DNA of 64,000 nucleotides from contig OU452234.1 in assembly GCA_911728455.2 (NCBI GenBank), positions 12,362,031-12,426,030 of the forward strand, read 5' to 3'. Below the pieces are notes generated by a model that was not told the DNA's origin, made no database searches, and saw nothing but the letters and a program-made list of their open reading frames with translations. The position numbers and the translations under genes are program-made. The stretch comes from Marthasterias glacialis (taxonomy: Eukaryota; Echinodermata; Asteroidea; Forcipulatida; Asteriidae). Shown piece by piece: positions 13,001 through 23,393 of the stretch. How positions within the stretch are numbered: the first letter of the stretch is position 1; each line of letters begins with the position of its first letter.

Positions 13001-16000
13001 ACTTTTCAAGTTGGGTCCAAAATTAAAATTTCTCACAGGGAGCTCCCTGTGAGCACCGGCACTTTTGATCAAAATTTTTTTATGCGATTTTATGATAGAA
13101 AATGATAGAGTAGACATCACTGAAGAGGGTTTGTGTGCGGGGAAGGGGTCAATTCGCAATATTTGGGCAAGTGGCAAAATTTGGGTCAATTCTGACGTCA
13201 TCAAGATGGCCGAAAAAGCTCGCTAGCTCCCGAAATACTGCAAGTTGGGAGCTCTAGTTTGTTGGACACGTCTCGGAAGAGCCGCCCGCATCCACTGATT
13301 CCATGAAAAGCACTTTTCAAGTTGGGTCCAAAATTAAAATTTCTCACAGGGAGCTCCCTGTGAGCACCGGCACTTTTGATCAAAATTTTTTTATGCGATT
13401 TTATGATAGAAAATGATAGAGTAGACATCACTGAAGAGGGTTTGTGTGCGGGGAAGGGGTCAATTCGCAATATTTGGGCAAGTGGCAAAATTTGGGTCAA
13501 TTCTGACGTCATCAAGATGGCCGAGAAAGCTCGCTAGCTCCCGAAATACTGCAAGTTGGGAGCTCTAGTTTGTTGGACACGTCTCGGAAGAGCCGCCCGC
13601 ATCCACTGATTCCATGAAAAGCACTTTTCAAGTTGGGTCCAAAATTAAAATTTCTCACAGGGAGCTCCCTGTGAGCACCGGCACTTTTGATCAAATTTTT
13701 TTTATGCGATTTTATGATAGAAAATGATAGAGTAGACATCACTGAAGAGGGTTTGTGTGCGGGGAAGGGGTCAATTCGCAATATTTGGGCAAGTGGCAAA
13801 ATTTGGGTCAATTCTGACGTCATCAAGATGGCCGAGAAAGCTCGCTAGCTCCCGAAATACTGCAAGTTGGGAGCTCTAGTTTGTTGGACACGTCTCGGAA
13901 GAGCCGCCCGCATCCACTGATTCCATGAAAAGCACTTTTCAAGTTGGGTCCAAAATTAAAATTTCTCACAGGGAGCTCCCTGTGAGCACCGGCACTTTTG
14001 ATCAAAATTTTTTTATGCGATTTTATGATAGAAAATGATAGAGTAGACATCACTGAAGAGGGTTTGTGTGCGGGGAAGGGGTCAATTCGCAATATTTGGG
14101 CAAGTGGCAAAATTTGGGTCAATTCTGACGTCATCAAGATGGCCGAGAAAGCTCGCTAGCTCCCGAAATACTGCAAGTTGGGAGCTCTAGTTTGTTGGAC
14201 ACGTCTCGGAAGAGCCGCCCGCATCCACTGATTCCATGAAAAGCACTTTTCAAGTTGGGTCCAAAATTAAAATTTCTCACAGGGAGCTCCCTGTGAGCAC
14301 CGGCACTTTTGATCAAAATTTTTTTATGCGATTTTATGATAGAAAATGATAGAGTAGACATCACTGAAGAGGGTTTGTGTGCGGGGAAGGGGTCAATTCG
14401 CAATATTTGGGCAAGTGGCAAAATTTGGGTCAATTCTGACGTCATCAAGATGGCCGAAAAAGCTCGCTAGCTCCCGAAATACTGCAAGTTGGGAGCTCTA
14501 GTTTGTTGGACACGTCTCGGAAGAGCCGCCCGCATCCACTGATTCCATGAAAAGCACTTTTCAAGTTGGGTCCAAAATTAAAATTTCTCACAGGGAGCTC
14601 CCTGTGAGCACCGGCACTTTTGATCAAAATTTTTTTATGCGATTTTATGATAGAAAATGATAGAGTAGACATCACTGAAGAGGGTTTGTGTGCGGGGAAG
14701 GGGTCAATTCGCAATATTTGGGCAAGTGGCAAAATTTGGGTCAATTCTGACGTCATCAAGATGGCCGAAAAAGCTCGCTAGCTCCCGAAATACTGCAAGT
14801 TGGGAGCTCTAGTTTGTTGGACACGTCTCGGAAGAGCCGCCCGCATCCACTGATTCCATGAAAAGCACTTTTCAAGTTGGGTCCAAAATTAAAATTTCTC
14901 ACAGGGAGCTCCCTGTGAGCACCGGCACTTTTGATCAAAATTTTTTTATGCGATTTTATGATAGAAAATGATAGAGTAGACATCACTGAAGAGGGTTTGT
15001 GTGCGGGGAAGGGGTCAATTCGCAATATTTGGGCAAGTGGCAAAATTTGGGTCAATTCTGACGTCATCAAGATGGCCGAAAAAGCTCGCTAGCTCCCGAA
15101 ATACTGCAAGTTGGGAGCTCTAGTTTGTTGGACACGTCTCGGAAGAGCCGCCCGCATCCACTGATTCCATGAAAAGCACTTTTCAAGTTGGGTCCAAAAT
15201 TAAAATTTCTCACAGGGAGCTCCCTGTGAGCACCGGCACTTTTGATCAAAATTTTTTTATGCGATTTTATGATAGAAAATGATAGAGTAGACATCACTGA
15301 AGAGGGTTTGTGTGCGGGGAAGGGGTCAATTCGCAATATTTGGGCAAGTGGCAAAATTTGGGTCAATTCTGACGTCATCAAGATGGCCGAGAAAGCTCGC
15401 TAGCTCCCGAAATACTGCAAGTTGGGAGCTCTAGTTTGTTGGACACGTCTCGGAAGAGCCGCCCGCATCCACTGATTCCATGAAAAGCACTTTTCAAGTT
15501 GGGTCCAAAATTAAAATTTCTCACAGGGAGCTCCCTGTGAGCACCGGCACTTTTGATCAAAATTTTTTTATGCGATTTTATGATAGAAAATGATAGAGTA
15601 GACATCACTGAAGAGGGTTTGTGTGCGGGGAAGGGGTCAATTCGCAATATTTGGGCAAGTGGCAAAATTTGGGTCAATTCTGACGTCATCAAGATGGCCG
15701 AGAAAGCTCGCTAGCTCCCGAAATACTGCAAGTTGGGAGCTCTAGTTTGTTGGACACGTCTCGGAAGAGCCGCCCGCATCCACTGATTCCATGAAAAGCA
15801 CTTTTCAAGTTGGGTCCAAAATTAAAATTTCTCACAGGGAGCTCCCTGTGAGCACCGGCACTTTTGATCAAAATTTTTTTATGCGATTTTATGATAGAAA
15901 ATGATAGAGTAGACATCACTGAAGAGGGTTTGTGTGCGGGGAAGGGGTCAATTCGCAATATTTGGGCAAGTGGCAAAATTTGGGTCAATTCTGACGTCAT

Positions 16001-18943
16001 CAAGATGGCCGAAAAAGCTCGCTAGCTCCCGAAATACTGCAAGTTGGGAGCTCTAGTTTGTTGGACACGTCTCGGAAGAGCCGCCCGCATCCACTGATTC
16101 CATGAAAAGCACTTTTCAAGTTGGGTCCAAAATTAAAATTTCTCACAGGGAGCTCCCTGTGAGCACCGGCACTTTTGATCAAAATTTTTTTATGCGATTT
16201 TATGATAGAAAATGATAGAGTAGACATCACTGAAGAGGGTTTGTGTGCGGGGAAGGGGTCAATTCGCAATATTTGGGCAAGTGGCAAAATTTGGGTCAAT
16301 TCTGACGTCATCAAGATGGCCGAGAAAGCTCGCTAGCTCCCGAAATACTGCAAGTTGGGAGCTCTAGTTTGTTGGACACGTCTCGGAAGAGCCGCCCGCA
16401 TCCACTGATTCCATGAAAAGCTCTTTTCAAGTTGGGTCCAAAATTAAAATTTCTCACAGGGAGCTCCCTGTGAGCACCGGCACTTTTGATCAAAATTTTT
16501 TTATGCGATTTTATGATAGAAAATGATAGAGTAGACATCACTGAAGAGGGTTTGTGTGCGGGGAAGGGGTCAATTCGCAATATTTGGGCAAGTGGCAAAA
16601 TTTGGGTCAATTCTGACGTCATCAAGATGGCCGAGAAAGCTCGCTAGCTCCCGAAATACTGCAAGTTGGGAGCTCTAGTTTGTTGGACACGTCTCGGAAG
16701 AGCCGCCCGCATCCACTGATTCCATGAAGAGCACTTTTCAAGTTGGGTCCAAAATTAAAATTTCTCACAGGGAGCTCCCTGTGAGCACCGGCACTTTTGA
16801 TCAAAATTTTTTTATGCGATTTTATGATAGAAAATGATAGAGTAGACATCACTGAAGAGGGTTTGTGTGCGGGGAAGGGGTCAATTCGCAATATTTGGGC
16901 AAGTGGCAAAATTTGGGTCAATTCTGACGTCATCAAGATGGCCGAAAAAGCTCGCTAGCTCCCGAAATACTGCAAGTTGGGAGCTCTAGTTTGTTGGACA
17001 CGTCTCGGAAGAGCCGCCCGCATCCACTGATTCCATGAAAAGCACTTTTCAAGTTGGGTCCAAAATTAAAATTTCTCACAGGGAGCTCCCTGTGAGCACC
17101 GGCACTTTTGATCAAAATTTTTTTATGCGATTTTATGATAGAAAATGATAGAGTAGACATCACTGAAGAGGGTTTGTGTGCGGGGAAGGGGTCAATTCGC
17201 AATATTTGGGCAAGTGGCAAAATTTGGGTCAATTCTGACGTCATCAAGATGGCCGAAAAAGCTCGCTAGCTCCCGAAATACTGCAAGTTGGGAGCTCTAG
17301 TTTGTTGGACACGTCTCGGAAGAGCCGCCCGCATCCACTGATTCCATGAAAAGCACTTTTCAAGTTGGGTCCAAAATTAAAATTTCTCATAGGGAGCTCC
17401 CTGTGAGCACCGGCACTTTTGATCAAAATTTTTTTATGCGATTTTATGATAGAAAATGATAGAGTAGACATCACTGAAGAGGGTTTGTGTGCGGGGAAGG
17501 GGTCAATTCGCAATATTTGGGCAAGTGGCAAAATTTGGGTCAATTCTGACGTCATCAAGATGGCCGAAAAAGCTCGCTAGCTCCCGAAATACTGCAAGTT
17601 GGGAGCTCTAGTTTGTTGGACACGTCTCGGAAGAGCCGCCCGCATCCACTGATTCCATGAAAAGCACTTTTCAAGTTGGGTCCAAAATTAAAATTTCTCA
17701 CAGGGAGCTCCCTGTGAGCACCGGCACTTTTGATCAAAATTTTTTTATGCGATTTTATGATAGAAAATGATAGAGTAGACATCACTGAAGAGGGTTTGTG
17801 TGCGGGGAAGGGGTCAATTCGCAATATTTGGGCAAGTGACAAAATTTGGGTCAATTCTGACGTCATCAAGATGGCCGAAAAAGCTCGCTAGCTCCCGAAA
17901 TACTGCAAGTTGGGAGCTCTAGTTTGTTGGACACGTCTCGGAAGAGCCGCCCGCATCCACTGATTCCATGAAAAGCACTTTTCAAGTTGGGTCCAAAATT
18001 AAAATTTCTCACAGGGAGCTCCCTGTGAGCACCGGCACTTTTGATCAAAATTTTTTTATGCGATTTTATGATAGAAAATGATAGAGTAGACATCACTGAA
18101 GAGGGTTTGTGTGCGGGGAAGGGGTCAATTCGCAATATTTGGGCAAGTGGCAAAATTTGGGTCAATTCTGACGTCATCAAGATGGCCGAAAAAGCTCGCT
18201 AGCTCCCGAAATACTGCAAGTTGGGAGCTCTAGTTTGTTGGACACGTCTCGGAAGAGCCGCCCGCATCCACTGATTCCATGAAAAGCACTTTTCAAGTTG
18301 GGTCCAAAATTAAAATTTCTCACAGGGAGCTCCCTGTGAGCACCGGCACTTTTGATCAAAATTTTTTTATGCGATTTTATGATAGAAAATGATAGAGTAG
18401 ACATCACTGAAGAGGGTTTGTGTGCGGGGAAGGGGTCAATTCGCAATATTTGGGCAAGTGGCAAAATTTGGGTCAATTCTGACGTCATCAAGATGGCCGA
18501 GAAAGCTCGCTAGCTCCCGAAATACTGCAAGTTGGGAGCTCTAGTTTGTTGGACACGTCTCGGAACTTGCAGCAAATCAGCCAACAGCAAAAGTGAGAGA
18601 GAGTAATTTTTTAAACACCTTTTTCACAATCAAGCACAGGGAACATGAATAAAGTGGCTGCAATAAAAGGTCTACCCTAACAAGAGCAATCACTCAAGAA
18701 ATACGCAAACAAAGCCCACAACTTGCAAAACTTCCCCACTAAAAGGCTTTTCTTTCTTGGGAATTTGTTTTGATTTTAGTATTGAGGAAATAATAGCAGT
18801 TTAAACTTGACAAATTGTAAGTCATCTCCATTCATGTGAGCCAAAATATACCCTAAAATTACAAAACTTATGTTTTGATTTTCCTTTTCAAGAGAGGTTG
18901 ACAAGTCTTTCCGAATATGAACAGAGGCAATTAATAATACAGT

Positions 18944-18957
18944 GCGCCCTCTACGGT
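18944..18957 (-). promoter_or_regulatory. Possible CTCF-like motif
   Basis: The minus strand reads ACCGTAGAGGGCGC, agreeing with the metazoan CTCF consensus CCASYAGRKGGCRS at most positions, including the whole AGRKGGCRS part. It lies about 380 bases beyond the end of array 1. Function is inference. Confidence 0.3.
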
Positions 18958-19120
18958 TTGCCCAGGAAAGGCCGTTTTTGCAGTGCATCACCGGAAAAGG
19001 ACGACAAGTTTTTGCCATCTCACCGCATCAGGGTTTTCCCCATGCACAAGCTAGCGTATCGGGCTGATATGCGCAAGTTTCAGGCCGTTACGCGGGATTT
19101 GTGGCTGATACGCAAAAATA

Positions 19121-19146
19121 AATCAATCAATCAATCAATCAATCAA
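19121..19146. repeat. (AATC)n simple repeat
   Basis: Six and a half tandem copies of AATC, followed by a run of A. It may be the 3' tail of an unrecognised retroposed sequence. Confidence 0.8.
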
Positions 19147-19219
19147 AAAAATAAGATTGCATAGTGGAGCTTAAACCAAATACAAACATCACATAAAAAC
19201 ATTCCGAGTACCTGGTTTC

Positions 19220-19923
19220 AATAGACCGATTGCGCGACCAATGTTTACATGTCATCACATGACCTATTGTGGGTGCTACATCATCTGAGCTGATGGCAAA
19301 CTATGTGCAAATACATGCCGTGACCAAAAGAGTCACACAAAAAAATGGCTTTTGGTAATAATAACACAGTTACTAGGTCATTTTATTAAAGTAATATGTT
19401 GCGACATTGATTTTTATCACATTACTGTTTCATAAACTACCAGTATTCTACTACAAAAGAGGTTAATTTGGAGTTTTGCACGACCGGCGTCGGACGACTT
19501 TGTAGCCACCCGCCTGTTATTTTGCTTGTAATGTAGGCCTAAATCACTGTAAAAAAAGGTAAAAGAACGTTGGAAAATCGAACAGCCTTGCGAAATTTCA
19601 AATAGGCAAAGGAATCACACAGTTTGGGAAAGAAATTGGATGATTTCAGCTTCAAAAATTCTTGTGTTGAAAAGTGTGTGGTGATCGCGGTCGTGCACTA
19701 GTACACATCGTGCACATTTATACATTACTTGTACAGTTTCCAAGACTTGCTGGAACTGTCCTTACTGGCTTTATTCAGCCACTCTGGAATATTTTTCACA
19801 GATTTCAAGCAAGAAATACCTTGATCAAATAAACTACCGCACTTTCCTATGGAGGACGCCATGTGTGTTTACATTTAATACCAACAAGAGGTCATGTGAC
19901 GCGGGTCGCGCAATCAGTCTATT
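19220..19923. mobile_element. Non-autonomous DNA-transposon-like element with about 60-bp inverted ends
   Basis: The left end (from AATAGACCGATTGCGCGACC at 19220) and the right end (up to 19923) are inverted copies. Both carry the words GATTGCGCGACC, TCACATGACCT, a TTGTKGG word and a TTTACAT word, in slightly different order and spacing. The roughly 700-bp body encodes no protein I recognise. If the two TA dinucleotides at 19222-19223 and 19920-19921 are the target duplication, the element would fit a Tc1/mariner-type TA target, but the family assignment is open. Confidence 0.6.
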
Positions 19924-19925
19924 CA

Positions 19926-20008
19926 GCGTGCTTAGGCCACGCTTTCAAAATTTAGCTCCAGAATGCTCTCCAGTTTTGAAACAAAAAAAAACCTGGGGAG
20001 AACCCTGC
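19926..20008 (+). repeat. Diverged dispersed repeat, copy 1
   Basis: This stretch shares the order GCGTGCTT, TCCAGAATGC, CCAGTTTT and GGGGAGA with 20545-20628 in the same orientation. Copy 1 has an A-run, and copy 2 has two C-runs, where the two differ. The copies are clearly related but diverged. It abuts the right end of the inverted-repeat element ending at 19923. Confidence 0.55.
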
Positions 20009-20544
20009 CCATGACCGCCGCAAATCAGCAAGGTTGTCATTTTCTGTGCCTCAGGCATTAGATGGTATTGTGCGAGGCCAGTGAATGTTACCCCATTCAT
20101 GTCAGCCATTGAACTGCCCAACCAGCGCCGAGCAGCAAGTGTGACGTTTTTTGGGGTCGACCACTCTTTGGGGAAAATGGGCCCTCTTGGGTCAACTGAA
20201 GAGGTCGAAAGTGTATTGCAAATTGCTCCTATTGAATAACATTGATTTTTCCAAAAATGAACGATCCACTAATTACCTTGATACACACCCCTTCTTCCCT
20301 GGTCACCAGGTGGCTGGGTACCAATTTCAGGGCTTTCGGGATCATCTATCGATGACTTTCCTGATGAAAAACAATCATCCGTTAACAAGAAAACACACAT
20401 ATAAAAAAAAAAAACACTTCAAAACTAGAAACTTTTTTTTTAGATTTTGAACTATTTTGAAGACTTTAGGATATTTTGGTATCTAAATTAACAAATGTAT
20501 TTTGACCAAATACCAAAAAAATTCCAAGCTTTGTTTTAAATTAA
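20009..20544. other. Spacer between the dispersed repeat copies, no gene recognised
   Basis: AT-rich unique sequence with A-runs near 20402 and a T-run near 20434. The single 99-codon plus-strand frame in it has no recognisable domain and low-complexity lysine-rich ends, so it is not called. Confidence 0.4.
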
Positions 20545-20628
20545 GCGTGCTTCAGCCAAACTTGCAAAACTTGGGTCCAGAATGCCCCCCTGCCCCCCAG
20601 TTTTAAAAACTCGGGGAGAGAATTGTAA
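20545..20628 (+). repeat. Diverged dispersed repeat, copy 2
   Basis: Second copy of the segment described at 19926-20008, same orientation, about 620 bases apart. The two may be independent insertions of one family or an old local duplication. Confidence 0.55.
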
Positions 20629-20730
20629 CTGTTGATGTAAACTATACAGAAATAAACTCATTTTCAACCTCTATTCCATTTAAAAATGATCATCCTACCC
20701 TGATTTGTTTTTAATGTGGCTTACTATTAC

Positions 20731-21095
20731 AGCCCCAGGTCAACATTTTGTAAAGTGTCTGTAAATGCTTTCATTCTTTGCACAAATCAAGATCTATGTG
20801 ATAAAGGCAACCCGTGAAAATTTCAGCTCATTTCGCCGTTACATTTGCGAGAGAACGGTGAAAATGCATGAAGCATCTTTGTATGCGTTCTTGGGCAGTT
20901 TTCGTCTCACATGAGACAAAAATCAATTTTGGATCTTCTTGCATTGATTATTTAAAAAAAAAAAGGAAGCACTTCAGGCAGAAATATTTCAAGGAAAGTT
21001 TTCAACCATCATTATCTTTATACCATGTAAGGTATGCGTAAATCTGTGAACATTATTGCATGTTTTTTCTTTCTTACCAATGTTGAGCTGGGGCT
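20731..21095 (+). mobile_element. MITE-like element with AGCCCCAG termini
   Basis: The left end AGCCCCAGGTCAACATT (20731) and the reverse complement of the right end, AGCCCCAGCTCAACATT (ending 21095), match at all but one of 17 bases, giving terminal inverted repeats. An internal hairpin GTCTCACATGAGAC is also present. A partial second copy lies in inverted orientation at 24038-24305. A TTA trinucleotide occurs at both flanks (20727-20729 and 21096-21098), which could be a PIF/Harbinger-type target duplication, but the fit is off by one base at the left end. No coding capacity was seen. Confidence 0.65.
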
Positions 21096-21858
21096 TTAAT
21101 ATCCTTGGTACATTTAAGAGAAAAACAAAGTTTTGATTCCAAAGATGTTTCATGACGGCTGTCAGAGTGTATCTCACCTTCAGTTTTGGGAACAAGTGAA
21201 ATTGTAGACACATCGTATTTTACCATATCATGCAGGAAAAAGAAGGTAAGTAGGCATGATGTCATGGTCAAATCACTTGGTAGCATTAATTTTTCCAGAA
21301 CAGGTGCATCAAGTCGTTAGTTCCTGGCTTAACAACGACCTGGTGTGTCACATTCCACGGGAATTACAATGTGAGCTCGCAATTCTAATTTCGTGTGGCA
21401 AATTGCAAAGAACGGACGGTTGCTACAGGCTTCTACAATGATACACGTAGGTTTAACAAATATCAGAGCCAGGGCATCTAAATTTTGAATCGCATTTGCG
21501 CGACGAGCCATCAGTCGTGGCGCGCTTAGAACCGCAAACGGATACATTACGCTTCAAAAATTATCAAAATATGACCCCTTTTCTTTTGAGGCTATATTGC
21601 ATTATAATGTTTAAATTCACCCAATAATTGCTTTTACTGTAAAACTAACTGAACCCTAACAAGTTCAAGGTTCAACAGTTAGCCCTCCCATACACTGGTA
21701 CCACAGACTACCACAAAGCACCACACCTTCCAGGCTAGCATTGGGTCCTTGGGTTTCTTCTGTTTGTACAGCTGTGGCCAATCTCATCCTACATTCTACA
21801 TTCACTTCATGGGGGCACCCCTGGGGAGCACTGGAAGTTTGTGGGGGGCACGTGCCTA

Positions 21859-21870
21859 CCCCCCCCCCCC
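21859..21870. repeat. C12 homopolymer tract
   Basis: A run of twelve C. A matching run of twelve G lies 274 bases downstream at 22144-22155, so the two are complementary. Confidence 0.9.
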
Positions 21871-22143
21871 TTGGCTACGCTTGCTGTACACATTTACCAC
21901 TAACTCCCCTTAAGTGATTTTTTACTAGGATCCTTCCTTATGTTATTCTACTGGGATCCTTCCTCGCTCTCACAAAATCCAACGCCATATCGTAACTCCG
22001 CAACACCCAAGCTGTTGAACTCTGATTACGGTGGTATGCCTGTCCAATGTAGAGCATAACCAGTGTACTACATGTAGTGCAGTCCTCAGTTTCAACAGAA
22101 TCAAACAAAACATGAAGTTAGATGTTAAAGGGTCAGTGCTGGT

Positions 22144-22155
22144 GGGGGGGGGGGG
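22144..22155. repeat. G12 homopolymer tract
   Basis: A run of twelve G, preceded by GGT. It could support quadruplex structure but is more simply a slippage tract. Confidence 0.9.
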
Positions 22156-22277
22156 TTAAGGTTATGTTTGACTTGTCCTGCTGGCCTGTGGAAGGAAAAG
22201 GTAAGCCCGACACCTGTAAAAATGTGCATCAAGAAGAAATGGTGTTAATTCAGTTGTTTAAATCACTTTGTTTATAC

Positions 22278-22550
22278 CTGGAGTTCCCTGGTCATTTTCC
22301 GTCTCTTCTGCGAAAGCTTCCTCAAACAGCTCATCCATGCGTATCATCAAGTTTCCCGGAGTACTGTTGTGTCTCTTCTGCTTGAGGTAGCGATTTTTCA
22401 GAGTCTTTATCTTAAGGCGGCACTCCATCTTGGTCTTCTGAACGTTTGTCCTTTCTACGAAAAGTTGCGCAATCCTTTCCCATTTTTTGACCTCGTCACG
22501 GCACTCTATGTACAGCAAAAGCAACGTTCTTTCAGCCGACTGACACCAAC
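22278..22550 (-). CDS. Internal exon encoding a Myb/SANT-like DNA-binding domain
   Basis: On the minus strand an open segment of 273 bases runs from an acceptor (T-rich tract then TTTTCAG, AG at 22552-22551) to a donor (CCAG|GTATAAAC, intron GT at 22277-22276). Both boundaries are phase 1, so the exon is symmetric. The encoded roughly 90 residues begin with a Trp (W-C-Q-S-A-E), followed by LLLLYIE, KKWERIAQLF, a KTKMECR stretch and then LKIKTLKNRYLKQK, ending in an acidic RMDELFEEAF segment. The spacing of the Trp residues and the C-x-x-K-x-x-x-LK-x-x-Y pattern matches the Myb/SANT-like trihelix family (the Myb_DNA-bind_4 type). Such domains occur in host transcription factors and in the second protein of PIF/Harbinger transposons. 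I could not find the neighbouring exons, so the identity of the gene is open. There is no in-frame stop within the exon. Confidence 0.6.
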
Positions 22551-22670
22551 CTGAAAATTTAAAATCAATGAAAAGATAAGTTATTGTACATCTTGTTTAA
22601 AGGGAAAGAACATCCTAGTTATTCTGAAAGAGCAAAGAAGTTCCACTTATCCATTCTTCGATAAAAAAGA

Positions 22671-22880
22671 GTGACGTGGCTGAGCACATCAAACTCAAGC
22701 ACTGGTGTTTAGTGTCAGAGTGTGGGTTCGAATCCCGGTCATGGCACTTAAGCAAGACACTTAACCATAAATGGATGTTCGGATGGGACGTAATGTCATA
22801 GGTCCTGTGTGTTGTGTAATACATTTCCGCTTCTCTGGGGGTTGGTCTCCATGAAGTTTTTTGTAAGTCTGACAATAGAA
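22671..22880 (+). mobile_element. tRNA-Leu-derived SINE
   Basis: The head shows a polymerase III A box (TGGCTGAGCAC, 22677-22687) and a perfect B box (GGTTCGAATCC, 22725-22735) at tRNA spacing. Between them ACTCAAGC-ACTGGT resembles the anticodon arm of tRNA-Leu(CAA), and the roughly 77-base head is long enough for a class II tRNA. It is followed by CACTTAAGCAAGACACTTAACC, a conserved body word (TTRAGCAAGRCACTTAACC) of many animal SINEs, and a tail ending near TTTTTTGTAAGTCTGAC. The tail segment 22826-22874 recurs at 23272-23318. Boundaries are approximate; I saw no clear target-site duplication. Confidence 0.7.
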
Positions 22881-22940
22881 TTGTCCTTTTGCTAACTATT
22901 TCTATGAACAAACTAGTACTATTAACAACAAAACCTAAAT

Positions 22941-23264
22941 AAGAAACAAAGAAACAAAGAGGCAAAGCGGCAAAGAGGCAAAGAGGCAAAAGAGGCAAAA
23001 GAGGCAAAGCGGCAAAGAGGCAAAGAGGCAAAAGAGGCAAAAGAGGCAAAGAGGCAAAGAGGCAAAGAGGCAAAGCGGCAAAAGAGGCAAGAGAGGCAAA
23101 AGAGGCAAAGAGGTAAAAGAGGCAAAGAGGCAAAAGAGGCAAAAGAGGCAAAAGAGGCAAAGAGGCAAAGAGGCAAAAGAGGCAAAAGAGGCAAAGCGGC
23201 AAAGCGGCAAAGAGGCAAAGAGGCAAAGTGGCAAAGAAACAAAGAAACAAACAAACAAACAAAC
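22941..23264. repeat. GAGGCAAA-type minisatellite
   Basis: The plus strand is built from 8-9-base units GAGGCAAA, GAGGCAAAA and the variant GCGGCAAA, with GAAACAAA units at both ends and a (CAAA)n run at the right end. It is almost free of T on the plus strand. Three overlapping minus-strand frames read as repetitive Phe-Ala-Ser-Leu-Pro-Leu-Cys; all three frames are open only because the units lack stop words, so no protein is called. The minisatellite lies between two copies of a SINE tail segment (22826-22874 and 23272-23318). Confidence 0.9.
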
Positions 23265-23271
23265 CTCGTTT

Positions 23272-23318
23272 CCATTTCTCCGGGGGTTTCTCTCCATGAA
23301 GTCTTTTGTAAGTCTCCA
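23272..23318 (+). repeat. Second copy of the SINE tail segment
   Basis: Closely matches 22826-22874 in the same orientation, sharing TTCTCYGGGGG, TCTCCATGAAGT and TTTTGTAAGTCT. It marks the right border of the minisatellite and suggests that the minisatellite grew inside a SINE or between two SINE fragments. Confidence 0.6.
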
Positions 23319-23348
23319 CACTCATTTTCCCACTCTTTTCTGACGAGT

Positions 23349-23368
23349 TAAAAAATAAATAAATAAAT
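23349..23368. repeat. (AAAT)n simple repeat
   Basis: An A-run followed by about four AAAT units. Confidence 0.7.
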
Positions 23369-23393
23369 TTTCAAATATTCTCGAAGAATATTA

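Larger units (their letters stand above)
784..18565. repeat. Satellite array 1, 311-bp monomer, about 57 copies
   Basis: The same 311-bp sequence is repeated head to tail without interruption. Homology starts inside the monomer at CTAGCTCCCG (784) and stops after the word CACGTCTCGGAA (18565), so the array ends 55 bases into a unit. Over 55 consecutive periods the register slips by one base only, through loss of an A near 4853. Units differ from each other at only a few positions. Two markers dominate: GATCC versus GATCA before the T-tract, and CCGAAAAAG versus CCGAGAAAG after the YY1-like site. The GATCC form prevails to about 6.6 kb and GATCA afterwards. The CCGAGAAAG form is common here but was seen in only one unit of array 2. 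Three adjacent units near 9789, 10411, 10722 and 11033 also carry GGCAGAG in place of GGCCGAG. No gene lies inside. Confidence 0.98.
18566..19219. other. Unique spacer right of array 1, no gene recognised
   Basis: Satellite homology ends sharply at 18565. The stretch is AT-rich, with a (AATC)n simple repeat at 19121-19146 and a CTCF-like motif at 18944-18957. The piece from about 18940 to the simple repeat could be an old retroposed sequence ending in its tail, but I see no promoter boxes or target-site duplication to prove it. Confidence 0.5.
21096..22277. other. Spacer with homopolymer tracts, no gene recognised
   Basis: Overlapping short open frames on both strands (60-90 codons) have no recognisable domain. 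Visible structure is limited to a 12-base C tract (21859-21870), a 12-base G tract (22144-22155), and a tandem duplication of a TACTRGGATCCTTCCT word (21923-21938 and 21949-21964). It probably includes the intron downstream of the exon at 22278-22550. Confidence 0.4.

Noticed and set aside
732-18491. A roughly 104-codon minus-strand open frame in every monomer of array 1, each overlapping the next in a TGATG word
   Set aside because: The period of 311 is not a multiple of three, so the frame shifts by one each unit. The frame is open in all units only because the units are nearly identical. Changes hit all codon positions, and many frames begin at TTG. No domain is recognisable.
21329-21547. 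A 72-codon minus-strand frame as a first exon of the Myb-domain gene
   Set aside because: It lies downstream of the exon on the minus strand, has no convincing splice site and no domain similarity.
22615-23325. Long minus-strand frames rich in Phe-Ala-Ser-Leu-Pro-Leu-Cys
   Set aside because: They are translations of the GAGGCAAA minisatellite. All three minus frames are open, as expected for a repeat without stop words.
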